Source of the DNA: Thermovibrio sp.
GTDB taxonomy: Bacteria; Aquificota; Aquificia; Desulfurobacteriales; Desulfurobacteriaceae
Assembly: GCA_015490195.1 (NCBI GenBank)
Contig: WFYG01000036.1
Coordinates: 37,383 to 101,382, forward strand
Direction: 5' to 3'
DNA: 64,000 nucleotides
In this document: in pieces, positions 31,922 to 38,677 of the stretch
Position numbering within the stretch: position 1 is the stretch's first letter
How the letters are laid out: each line of letters starts with the position of its first letter
Position numbers and translations under genes: made by a program
The notes under the pieces: generated by a model
Database searches by the model: none
Told to the model about the DNA's origin: nothing
What the model saw: only the letters and a program-made list of their open reading frames with translations

Positions 31922-32845
31922 TTACCTCCTCTTGGCCAGGAAAAGAGCTCCAAATAGGAGAGCTCCTCCGATTAGAAGGGTTGGAGATGGTGAGGGGAGT
32001 TTCGGGATTACTGAGCTCTCCTGATATGAGGGAGCTCCCCAGGTGGGCCTTATCGGTCTCTGGGGTCTCTGTTTTGGCTTTTTCGTGTATAGAACCTGTA
32101 AAGTCCCATCTTTCTTGAATAGGCCGTAGTGGTATTTAGGGGTGATTACTTCTATGTTGCTGAGTTTCCCTAAGATTGAGTCTAAGAGGCCCATTTTCCC
32201 TTTCTCCTTAGCTGGTTTTTGACTGGGTTTAACCGGTCTTGGAATTAGATGGGGACATCTGAGGCATCGGGTTCCGGGTATGAGCTCCCCTGAGAGGAGG
32301 GGGCTCCTTTCGGCAACCTTTATCTCTTTTTCGGGGTAGTCTTTGGGCTTGAAGGGGAGTTCTACGGTAGGGTCAACTGTTAACCAGGTTTTGTTGGGTA
32401 GCATTACCTTTAAGTAAACGTGTTCATAGCGGCCGTCTCTGTTAGGGTCTCCAAGGACTATGCGAATTGGGAACCCTGCAAGTCTTAAGAGGGTTCCTGT
32501 TAGTATTGTGAAGTCGTCGCAGTCTCCTATTCTAAGTTTTAAGGTTCTTTCAGGAGACTGGAGGAGCTCTAACCTTTGCGGGTCGTCAACGTATTTAACG
32601 TGTCTGCGAACGTAGTCAACTATTCTTTCAACGTAGCAAAGGAAGTCTTTACTCTTACAGGGTTTAAGGATTTTTGAGACTAAGACTCTCAGGCGTGGGT
32701 TGTGGGAGTTCTCAAGGATAAACCCACGGATTACGTCGACCGTCTGGGAGAGGTCTTTAATCTTAACCTTATACGTTGGCCTTCCGTTTATTCGGCCAAC
32801 TTCCACAGGTTCAAGGCCTAAAGTTCGTAGTGTTTTTGCGTTCAA
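31922..32845 (-). CDS. Transglutaminase-like cysteine protease fold protein, membrane-anchored
   Basis: A 307-residue protein. The N-terminal 190 residues form a transglutaminase-like domain with a full triad: Cys109 (LRIGDCDDFTILTG), His142 (YEHVYLKV) and Asp158 (WLTVDPTVE). A Pro/Lys-rich linker with a CLRC pair follows, then a second small region and a C-terminal helix with basic end (PTLLIGGALLFGALFLAKRR). The family includes peptidases and crosslinkers; here it could crosslink or process virion proteins or cut peptidoglycan peptides. It is the first gene of the long operon, right after the regulatory region with inverted repeats. Confidence 0.75.
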   Translation of the reverse strand: MNAKTLRTLGLEPVEVGRINGRPTYKVKIKDLSQTVDVIRGFILENSHNPRLRVLVSKILKPCKSKDFLCYVERIVDYVRRHVKYVDDPQRLELLQSPERTLKLRIGDCDDFTILTGTLLRLAGFPIRIVLGDPNRDGRYEHVYLKVMLPNKTWLTVDPTVELPFKPKDYPEKEIKVAERSPLLSGELIPGTRCLRCPHLIPRPVKPSQKPAKEKGKMGLLDSILGKLSNIEVITPKYHYGLFKKDGTLQVLYTKKPKQRPQRPIRPTWGAPSYQESSVIPKLPSPSPTLLIGGALLFGALFLAKRR

Positions 32846-32850
32846 TACTC

Positions 32851-32954
32851 CTCTCCCGGCGTATAGTCTCTTTTTTCATTGTTAACCGGGAGAGTGAACG
32901 TAACAATATTGTTTTGAGCGTTAGCGTTCATTCAGATATATTTTCGCTCAAAAC
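32851..32954 (-). promoter_or_regulatory. Regulatory region of the long operon: stacked inverted repeats
   Basis: Three symmetric elements lie directly upstream of the transglutaminase-like gene: a 9-bp stem CTCTCCCGG (32851-32859) with CCGGGAGAG (32886-32894); a 12-bp palindrome AACAATATTGTT (32902-32913); and a 10-bp inverted repeat GTTTTGAGCG (32911-32920) with CGCTCAAAAC (32945-32954). On the - strand TTGTTA with a TAACAAT-like box 17 bases on could be the promoter. This looks like the switch controlling the structural/lysis genes. Confidence 0.45.
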
Positions 32955-33071
32955 TCAACATTGAAAACAAAAAGAAGGTGTTATCAGCAATTGGAGAGGG
33001 TTGAGAATAGGGGGAGCTCCCTTAGAGGGTTAAGAGCTTTCAGGAATCTCTCTAACTTCTGATTAGTCCAC

Positions 33072-33107
33072 AGCGGGAGTGCAGAGTCTAAGCTGTCCGC
33101 TCCCGCT
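33072..33107. repeat. 8-bp stem-loop in the gap between the operon and the HU-like gene
   Basis: AGCGGGAG (33072-33079) pairs with CTCCCGCT (33100-33107) across a 20-base loop. It lies downstream of the HU-like gene stop and has no T-run on either side, so it is not a simple terminator. Otherwise 32,955-33,145 shows no gene. Confidence 0.4.
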
Positions 33108-33145
33108 CTTATTGCCTCTCTGATTTTATTGAGGAGCTCCTTGTA

Positions 33146-33442
33146 TCACCTGTTAGAGCTATCATCTATCCTGGTTTTCTTAGAGGGTGAGAACCTCAAA
33201 ACTCTTATGTTTTTAGGGGGGAGCTCCCTGTTGCCACCATCTCTTGAGGGAGCTCTTTTTACTAACCGCTCTTTCAAATAGAATCTACCGAAGTTTCTGA
33301 AGCTAACAGCATATCCTTCGTGAACAGCGTTAACAATCTCGTCGCAAATTGCGTTCATTAGAGCTATAAGTTCATCAAGTCTTTGATTGAATCCCCGTTC
33401 CTGTAAGCGTTTAGCGATGTCCTTTTTAGTTAGAGTTACCAT
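33146..33442 (-). CDS. HU/IHF-family DNA-bending protein of the element
   Basis: A 98-residue protein with the HU fold: KKDIAKRLQERG at the N-terminus, a helix (IALMNAICDEIVNAVHEG) and the family motif YAVSFRNFGRFYLKER, then arm residues (RAPSRDGGNRELPPKNIRVL) and a tail SPSKKTRIDD. The arm lacks the exact conserved RNP triplet, so it is a divergent member. It overlaps the recombinase gene by 17 bases, implying the two are made together; DNA bending by HU/IHF is a common need in recombination. Confidence 0.8.
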   Translation of the reverse strand: MVTLTKKDIAKRLQERGFNQRLDELIALMNAICDEIVNAVHEGYAVSFRNFGRFYLKERLVKRAPSRDGGNRELPPKNIRVLRFSPSKKTRIDDSSNR

Positions 33443-34703
33443 CAGAGCCCTCCTTTTTCTTTCGTTTCCCCTTTTGCTCCTTCAACTGCTTAACATTCTG
33501 CCTAAGCTCCTCAATTGTTTGAGGGCTTATCAAGTCCTCTAAGCTCGCCTTAAGGAGCTCAGGGGAAAATTTTGTCTTATGTTTAAGGCAGTAGTAAATT
33601 GCTCTTAGATACTTAACAGAAAACTTATGAAATGCTCTTTTATCAATTCCGCCTGTTTTGATGTAATAGTAGCGATAATAATCAGCAGCTGGGTTTTTAA
33701 TATCTTCTCTCTTAAAGAGCTGACAAAGCATATACATTTCACGCCTAACTAATCTATTTGAATTGACTTTTTTCTTATACTTAACAGAAGTTCCGCTCTG
33801 ATTGTCCTGAACTGTAAATCCCATAAACTTTATAAATGTTTTCCAGTTGGGAAAGCGTCTTATATCAATGTAACTTGCTTTTAATGTTAGAGCTCTATTT
33901 TTACCTATACCCGGAAAACTTGTTAAAACTTGTAAATCTTCTTTAATTGAAGGCTTTTCGGAGAGTAGCTCTATCCTCTCTTCAAGTTGTTGTTTTTGTG
34001 ATAGTAAAAGTTCTAACACTTGAAGTTCTGATTTCAGCTCAAGTAGTAGCTCTTCTTGAATAGCAGAAAATGGAGTGAAGTTTTCCAAACTCTTCTTTAG
34101 TTTCTTAATCGTTTTTTCCTTTTGTAAGTTTCGCTTGTTAAAAGTTTCGTAATCTGGAGGAAATAAAACAGCTATGCACTGTCTAATTTTGTTTATAGAC
34201 TGCTGGATAGATTTTTCTAATCTTACTCTTCGCTGCATTAGGAAACGTAAGGTATAAGCATCGTAATCAAGGGGAATTACCGAAATCGGTAAAACTCCGA
34301 TAATAGCCAGTAGGCGGGCATCGTAATAATCATTTTTACTGGGAGCCGAAAATAACTCTCTTGCAGCCTTTAGTTTTTTTCCTTCAACTAAAAAAAGTTC
34401 CGCAATATCCAAAAATGTTTCTACTATCGGTAGAGAATATCTCCCAGTCTGCTCAAAATAAAGCTTTATCCGTCTGTTAGATGCTAACTCAATTAGTTTC
34501 TCTTTAAACTCTTGAAGTTGTGAGTGTTTCACTTTGTAAACTTGCCCATCAATAGCAAATACTGAAAAAGTAGCTCCAACATCAACACCAACAACACAGA
34601 CGCCTTGGTTCTTTACTATCTTCAGGATTATCTTTTCAGCTACGTGAAAAGACGGCTTTTGGGGTCTTTGAAATAACTCCCAAAGCTTAATAAGCTCGTC
34701 CAT
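33426..34703 (-). CDS. IS110-family DEDD recombinase
   Basis: A 425-residue enzyme. The N-terminal RuvC-like domain has the four acids at Asp41 (GVDVGATFSVFA), Glu84 (LYFEQTGRYS), Asp125 and Asp128 (SKNDYYDARLLA). A coiled-coil middle (about 185-250) and a C-terminal Tnp_20 domain follow (TSFPGIGKNRALTLKA), with the catalytic Ser in DNQSGTSVKYKK. IS110 enzymes recombine DNA guided by a bridge RNA encoded in the non-coding end, usually upstream of the gene; a strongly structured 77-base segment sits 18 bases upstream. It may be an insertion sequence inside or beside the element, or the element's second recombinase. Confidence 0.88.
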   Translation of the reverse strand: MDELIKLWELFQRPQKPSFHVAEKIILKIVKNQGVCVVGVDVGATFSVFAIDGQVYKVKHSQLQEFKEKLIELASNRRIKLYFEQTGRYSLPIVETFLDIAELFLVEGKKLKAARELFSAPSKNDYYDARLLAIIGVLPISVIPLDYDAYTLRFLMQRRVRLEKSIQQSINKIRQCIAVLFPPDYETFNKRNLQKEKTIKKLKKSLENFTPFSAIQEELLLELKSELQVLELLLSQKQQLEERIELLSEKPSIKEDLQVLTSFPGIGKNRALTLKASYIDIRRFPNWKTFIKFMGFTVQDNQSGTSVKYKKKVNSNRLVRREMYMLCQLFKREDIKNPAADYYRYYYIKTGGIDKRAFHKFSVKYLRAIYYCLKHKTKFSPELLKASLEDLISPQTIEELRQNVKQLKEQKGKRKKKEGSDGNSN

Positions 34704-34720
34704 TGCCTCCCTCCGTGATA

Positions 34721-34797
34721 GGTGAGGGAGTGGAGCAGTATGCTGAGTAGGCTGGGATTGAACCCGCCTAATATAATTAGTGTCCTACTCCCCCACC
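34721..34797 (-). ncRNA. Candidate bridge RNA / structured RNA upstream of the IS110-type gene
   Basis: A 77-base segment folds as a cloverleaf. The outer 7-bp stem is GGTGAGG (34721-34727) with CCCCACC (34791-34797). An inner arm GAGTAGG (34745-34751) with CCTACTC (34784-34790) encloses hairpins GGG/CCC (34754-34765) and CTAAT/ATTAG (34768-34780). A side hairpin AGCA/TGCT sits at 34734-34744. The one outer mismatch is a G-U pair if transcribed from the - strand, the same strand as the recombinase. A T-arm-like GGGTTCAATCCC occurs but no tRNA can be drawn. Bridge RNA function is inferred from family knowledge and position. Confidence 0.45.
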
Positions 34798-34809
34798 TGT
34801 TATTCATAG

Positions 34810-34838
34810 TTTACACTTATTTAAGTGCAGAATATAAT
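34810..34838 (+). promoter_or_regulatory. speD promoter
   Basis: TTTACA (34810-34815) and a consensus TATAAT (34833-34838) with exactly 17 bases between. Transcription would start near 34,845, followed by a small GGGGA/TCCCC hairpin and an AGGAGGAAGG ribosome site before the speD ATG. Confidence 0.65.
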
Positions 34839-34893
34839 TATAGCCGCCCGTGGGGAGGAGTCCCCCGTAACCCCTAATAGAGGAGGAAGGAAA

Positions 34894-35283
34894 ATGGCCA
34901 AGACCCTCGGCGTCCACATCGTTGCCGACCTCTACGGGTGCGACCCGGAAGTTTTAAAGTCTGCCAAGGCTATGGCAGAAATCTTTGAGGGGGCTGTGAA
35001 ACACGCCAACCTCAACAAGCTCTCAGCCTACTACCATCAGTTCCAGCCCTACGGGGCGACGGGGGTTGTAGTTATTTCAGAATCCCACCTTTCTTTCCAC
35101 ACCTGGCCGGAACACGGCTACGTTGCAATAGACGTTTACACCTGTGGAGACCACGAAAACGCCTTTAAGGCTTTTGACTATATTGTTGATAAGCTGAAAC
35201 CTGAAAGGGTTGAAAAGGACGTTCACTTCAGGGGAGTTGTTAACGAGGAAGAAGAAGTTACATTCTGTGCAAGCGTAGGCTGA
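34894..35283 (+). CDS. speD: S-adenosylmethionine decarboxylase proenzyme, prokaryotic class
   Basis: A 129-residue proenzyme that self-cleaves to make a pyruvoyl cofactor, then decarboxylates SAM to supply aminopropyl groups for polyamines. The cleavage site is Glu-Ser in VVISESHLSFHTWPEHGY, with the catalytic His in that motif and the Cys in VYTCGDHENAF. The ATG at 34894 was chosen for its AGGAGGAAGG site and normal family length (MAKTLGVHIVADLYGCDP); 23 extra upstream codons are leader. The matching aminopropyltransferase homologue of this window is on the mobile element 10 kb away. Confidence 0.95.
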   Translation: MAKTLGVHIVADLYGCDPEVLKSAKAMAEIFEGAVKHANLNKLSAYYHQFQPYGATGVVVISESHLSFHTWPEHGYVAIDVYTCGDHENAFKAFDYIVDKLKPERVEKDVHFRGVVNEEEEVTFCASVG

Positions 35284-35317
35284 GTGCTTGTTAGAGGGGG
35301 CGTTAGCCCCCCTTTAA

Positions 35318-35701
35318 TTATTCCTCTCCGAACTTCCTCTCTATCTTCTCCTGTTCAAGCTTACACTTTATACAGAGTTCCGCTACAGGTCTCAGCTTAA
35401 GCCTCTCGTAGCTTATGCAGGAACCGCACTTTTCACAGATTCCATAAGTCCCTTCCTCAATCTTCTTTAAGGCTTTCTCAATTTTCTTCAGGTACTTTGC
35501 TTCCCTGTCTCTAATTCTCATCTCAAAGGTTCTAAGGATTTCATCTGTTGACATATCAACAAGATCTCCAACTTCCCTCTCAGATTGGGCTGTTTCCTCA
35601 AGCCCCCTCTTTATGTCCTCAAGGACTTCTCTCCTTTTCTGTTCCAGAATCTCTTTAAGCTCTTTCATCTGTTCTGCTGTAAGGCATCTGTTTCCCTTCA
35701 T
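35318..35701 (-). CDS. dksA: DksA/TraR-family RNA polymerase-binding regulator
   Basis: A 127-residue protein with a long helical hairpin (KELKEILEQKRREVLEDIKR and VGDLVDMSTDEILRTFEMRI, including the acidic tip) and a four-Cys zinc finger (YGICEKCGSCISYERLKLRP, then CIKC). DksA enters the RNA polymerase secondary channel and, with ppGpp, tunes transcription in starvation. The ATG at 35701 follows GGAGGAG and gives normal length; the frame is open further but that sequence is antisense to the aminotransferase gene. Its promoter lies back-to-back with that gene. Confidence 0.9.
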   Translation of the reverse strand: MKGNRCLTAEQMKELKEILEQKRREVLEDIKRGLEETAQSEREVGDLVDMSTDEILRTFEMRIRDREAKYLKKIEKALKKIEEGTYGICEKCGSCISYERLKLRPVAELCIKCKLEQEKIERKFGEE

Positions 35702-35729
35702 GGTCTCCTCCTGCCTTTGTTGGTTGGGA

Positions 35730-35758
35730 AAGGTAGTTAACAGTTTGTAAAATGTCAA
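35730..35758 (-). promoter_or_regulatory. dksA promoter
   Basis: On the - strand TTGACA (35758-35753) and TACCTT (35735-35730) are 17 bases apart, 29 bases upstream of the dksA ATG. Confidence 0.5.
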
Positions 35759-35780
35759 CGACAAACTTTTGGGGGTAGAA

Positions 35781-36968
35781 ATGAAGCTTTCAGAAAGAGT
35801 TTTAAAGATGTCTCCCTCTCCCACAATGGCAATAACCAGCAAGGCTAAGGAGCTGAGGGCAAAGGGAATAGACGTTATAGGCTTTGGAGCCGGAGAGCCG
35901 GACTTTGATACGCCAGAACACGTTAAAGAGGCAGCAAAAGAAGCCATAGATATGGGATTTACGAAATACACACCACCTGCGGGGATACCGGAGCTCCGCC
36001 AGGCCGTAGCAAGAAAGCTGAGAGATGAAAACGGAATAGACTACGAGCCAGAGCAGGTTGTAATAACGGATGGAGCTAAGCAGGCGCTCTTTAATTTAAT
36101 GCTCTCTGTAATTGACGAGGGAGACGAGGTAATTATTCCTGCTCCCTACTGGGTGACATACCCCGAGCAGGTAAAGTTTGCAGGCGGGAAACCGGTATTT
36201 GTTGAAACTAAAGAGGTTAAGAACTTTACGTTAACAGTTGAAGACATTGAGCCGGCCGTTACGGAAAAGACAAAGCTCTTAATCCTCTGCACTCCACACA
36301 ACCCGACGGGAGCAGTTATTCCAAAGGAGGAGCTTGAGAAGATAGGGAAGTTCTGCGCAGAGAGGGGAATTCTAATAGCTTCAGATGAGTGTTACGAGAA
36401 ACTCACCTACGATGGATTTAAGCACACAAGCATCGCATCACTCTCAGATGAGATAAAGGAAATTACTATAACGGTAAACGCCCTCTCCAAAACCTTTGCA
36501 ATGACGGGCTGGAGAGTGGGATATGCAGCAGGGCCAAAAGAGATAATTGACGCAATGATTAAGATAAACTCCCAGTCTATCTCTAACGTAAACTCAATTG
36601 CCCAGAAGGCAGCAGTTGCGGCTCTAATTAAACCAAAAGACTTCCTGAAGGAGTGGATAACCGCCTACGACGAGAGGCGCCGCTACATGGTTGAGAGACT
36701 CAACGAGATTCCTGGAGTTTCCTGCATAATGCCAAGGGGTGCCTTCTATGCCTTTCCAAACGTTAAGGAGCTCCTTGAGAAAGGCGGATTTAAGGACGAC
36801 TTTGACCTTGCAGACTACCTCCTTGAGAGGGGCAAGATTGCCGTTGTTCCGGGAACGGCCTTTGGAGCTCCCGGCTACTTAAGGCTCTCTTACGCAACGT
36901 CAATGGAGAATATAGAGGAAGGGCTTAAGAGGTTTAAAGAAGCTGTTCTTGAGAGGTTAAATGGCTGA
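35781..36968 (+). CDS. aspC: Aspartate aminotransferase (class I, AspAT Ib type)
   Basis: A 395-residue PLP enzyme. Motifs: FGAGEPDFDTPEHVKEAA, KYTPPAGIPELRQAVA, AYWVTYPEQ, LCTPHNPTGAVI (PLP/carboxylate Asn), SDECYE, the PLP Lys in NALSKTFAMTGWRVGYAAG, and the substrate-binding Arg in YLRLSYATS. It transfers amino groups between aspartate/glutamate and their keto acids; some thermophile members also act on prephenate. The ATG at 35781 follows GGGGGTAGAA. It overlaps the next gene by 8 bases. Confidence 0.92.
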   Translation: MKLSERVLKMSPSPTMAITSKAKELRAKGIDVIGFGAGEPDFDTPEHVKEAAKEAIDMGFTKYTPPAGIPELRQAVARKLRDENGIDYEPEQVVITDGAKQALFNLMLSVIDEGDEVIIPAPYWVTYPEQVKFAGGKPVFVETKEVKNFTLTVEDIEPAVTEKTKLLILCTPHNPTGAVIPKEELEKIGKFCAERGILIASDECYEKLTYDGFKHTSIASLSDEIKEITITVNALSKTFAMTGWRVGYAAGPKEIIDAMIKINSQSISNVNSIAQKAAVAALIKPKDFLKEWITAYDERRRYMVERLNEIPGVSCIMPRGAFYAFPNVKELLEKGGFKDDFDLADYLLERGKIAVVPGTAFGAPGYLRLSYATSMENIEEGLKRFKEAVLERLNG

Positions 36969-37494
36969 GAAGAGAGTTTTTAGAGCTGACGGCTTAACGG
37001 TTCTCTCTTACGGAGTTTTGGTTATCTCTTACGTTCTCTTCTTTGGAGCTCTCATCCTTAAGGCCGGAAGGTTCTCCCCCGGCCTTATGGTTTTTGCTCT
37101 TCTCGTCCTTCCCGTTGTTGCCTATTTCGTTTTTCTTCTGAAGAAACGGGTTGTAATTACAGACGAAGGAATTGAAGTTTTTGGACTTACTGGCAGGAAG
37201 TTTATAAAGTGGAATGAAATTGAAGAGGTTTCCCTCACTCCAGGCAGGAAGTATTTTCTGTTTATAGCCGATAAAGAGGGGAAACTTGCCGTTATTGACG
37301 ACTCGTTTTCAAACTTTGAGGAGATACTTAAAGAGGTGAAGAGGAGAGCTCCCTCCAAACTCCCCGAGAACTACGACAGACTCGTCTCCTCTTACCGCCG
37401 CTCTTATACCTCAAACGTTGTTCTCATAGTTGCGGCTGCCATTCTGCTATTTATTCTTTTTAACTCCATTCTTGGCGGGAGTCTTCTCAGATGA
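36961..37494 (+). CDS. Membrane protein with bacterial PH-like domain
   Basis: A 177-residue protein: two N-terminal membrane helices (VLVISYVLFFGALIL, LMVFALLVLPVVAYFVFLL), a PH-like beta domain (VVITDEGIEVFGLTGRKFIK, WNEIEEVSLTPGRKYFLFIA) and a C-terminal membrane helix (VVLIVAAAILLFILFNSI). Function unknown; such proteins often sense or organise membrane. It overlaps the aminotransferase start-to-stop, and its last 48 bases overlap the convergent coiled-coil lipoprotein gene on the other strand. Confidence 0.7.
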   Translation: MAEKRVFRADGLTVLSYGVLVISYVLFFGALILKAGRFSPGLMVFALLVLPVVAYFVFLLKKRVVITDEGIEVFGLTGRKFIKWNEIEEVSLTPGRKYFLFIADKEGKLAVIDDSFSNFEEILKEVKRRAPSKLPENYDRLVSSYRRSYTSNVVLIVAAAILLFILFNSILGGSLLR

Positions 37495-38028
37495 CGGTTT
37501 AACCCTCTCTATCTTTACTGAGGGTATTCTTAGTTTTTGGAGTTTCTCCTCAACTGCAGAGAGCCTTGAAGAGAGCTCCGCTAGTTGAGATTCAACCTTT
37601 GAGATTTCCGACTTCTGGTTCTGGCAGCACTCTTTTAATCTGTTAATGTCGCCTCTGACTGTAGAGAGCTCCCTCTTTAATCCCGCTGCTTCCCTCTGAA
37701 CCTTCTTGAGTTTTTCTTCAAAGGTTAAAACAGTTCTTACCGAAGACTTCTTGGTTGAAAAAAGAGCTCTTGTAAGCTCCATCTGTTTCGCTTCCTGCTT
37801 CAGCTGACGGGATTCTAAGTTGTTAACGGCCGTTTTCAGCTTTGCCAGTTCCTCCCGTAGCTGCTGGAGCTCCTTCTCTTTCTGAGACAGTGTCTTCTCT
37901 AAAGACCGGTTCTGAACCTCTAAAACCTGAACCCTTGCCTCAAGGGCGTTAATTTTTTCGTTTCCTGCAGTTACGCATCCGGTAAGGAACAGCGGAAAGA
38001 GTGGAAGGAGAACCAGACCTCTTTTCAT
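37447..38028 (-). CDS. Coiled-coil lipoprotein
   Basis: A 193-residue protein with a clear lipobox (LFLTGC, Cys18) followed by nearly continuous heptads: KINALEARVQVLEVQNRSLE, KELQQLREELAKLKTAVNNL and VESQLAELSSRLSAVEEKLQ, then a basic Pro/Lys tail. It is likely an envelope spacer or scaffold anchored in a membrane. No enzyme motif. Its 3' end overlaps the PH-domain gene by 48 bases tail to tail, so the two messages can base-pair over their 3' ends. Confidence 0.7.
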   Translation of the reverse strand: MKRGLVLLPLFPLFLTGCVTAGNEKINALEARVQVLEVQNRSLEKTLSQKEKELQQLREELAKLKTAVNNLESRQLKQEAKQMELTRALFSTKKSSVRTVLTFEEKLKKVQREAAGLKRELSTVRGDINRLKECCQNQKSEISKVESQLAELSSRLSAVEEKLQKLRIPSVKIERVKPSSEKTPAKNGVKKNK

Positions 38029-38084
38029 TTTACCCTCCCGATACTACTTGAAAATTCTACCAGCTAGAGAATAGATTTTTTCTA

Positions 38085-38100
38085 AACTGACATGTCAGTT
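38085..38100. promoter_or_regulatory. 16-bp perfect palindrome, probable TetR operator
   Basis: AACTGACATGTCAGTT is a perfect palindrome 13 bases before the TetR start codon. TetR-type repressors normally bind such sites over their own promoter, so autoregulation of the TetR-activase operon is expected. Confidence 0.65.
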
Positions 38101-38113
38101 CAGTGGGGAAAGT

Positions 38114-38677
38114 TTGAAGAAGAGAGAGAGAGAGATACTGGAAAGAGCAAAAAAACTTTTCTCTGAGAAGGGTTTCCACTCTCTTACCGTTTCAGACATA
38201 GTAGATTCCCTCGGGATTGCAAGGGGAACGTTCTACCTCTACTTCAAGAACAAAGATGACATCTACAAGAAAGTTCTGGAAAACCTGGTTGGTGAAATCT
38301 CCTCAAGGCTGAAGCTCCTGCCGAGGGAAAACCCATTGGGGCAGCTGAAGGAGAACGTTCGGGAAGTTCTAAGCCTTTTTGTTGAGGATAGAGAGCTTGC
38401 AAAACTCATCCTCTACCACCCTTACAAACTGAACCCTGAGTTTGATGCCGTTCTTGAAAAGTTCTTTGAAGAAATTAAAGGGCTCATAGAGAGCGCCCTC
38501 CTTAGAGGTATGGAGATGGGGATTGTGAGGGAGTGTAACGTAAACGTCGTTTCTGCTGCTGTTTTAGGAGCTTTCCTGGAAATAGGAAGGGAGCTCCTTG
38601 AGGGGAAAATCCCGACCGTTGAGAGCGCCGTTGAGGAGATCTTAGAGCTTTCACTTAAGGGTCTTCTGGAGGGGTAA
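38114..38677 (+). CDS. TetR-family transcription regulator
   Basis: A 187-residue repressor: N-terminal HTH (AKKLFSEKGFHSLTVSDIVD, LGIARGTFYLYFKNKDDIY) and an all-helical ligand domain (LAKLILYHPYKLNPEFDAVL, VVSAAVLGAFLEIGRELLEG). The start is TTG at 38114. Its stop shares a base with the ATG of the large activase gene, so it probably controls that gene and itself through the 16-bp palindrome upstream. Ligand unknown; many relatives sense acyl-CoAs or small hydrophobics. Confidence 0.9.
   Translation: MKKREREILERAKKLFSEKGFHSLTVSDIVDSLGIARGTFYLYFKNKDDIYKKVLENLVGEISSRLKLLPRENPLGQLKENVREVLSLFVEDRELAKLILYHPYKLNPEFDAVLEKFFEEIKGLIESALLRGMEMGIVRECNVNVVSAAVLGAFLEIGRELLEGKIPTVESAVEEILELSLKGLLEG

Larger units (their letters stand above)
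21200..34800. mobile_element. Integrated virus-like element, probably tailless; ends approximate
   Basis: Between comEC and speD lies a 13.6-kb block unlike its surroundings. A + strand arm ends in a tyrosine integrase; a long - strand arm has 19 small, tightly packed genes. It includes lysis-type genes (transglycosylase, M15 peptidase, holin-like), membrane proteins with C-terminal anchors, small beta-rich proteins, an HU-like protein and an IS110-type recombinase. There is no terminase, portal, major tail or tape-measure protein. That favours a tailless, perhaps membrane-containing virus or a satellite. Exact attachment sites were not found; one boundary should lie between 34,704 and the speD promoter at 34,810. 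Confidence 0.7.

Noticed and set aside
34721-34797. tRNA gene suggested by GGGTTCAATCCC and 77-base length
   Set aside because: The T-arm-like piece lies in the middle, stem mismatches remain, and no D or anticodon arm can be drawn on either strand.
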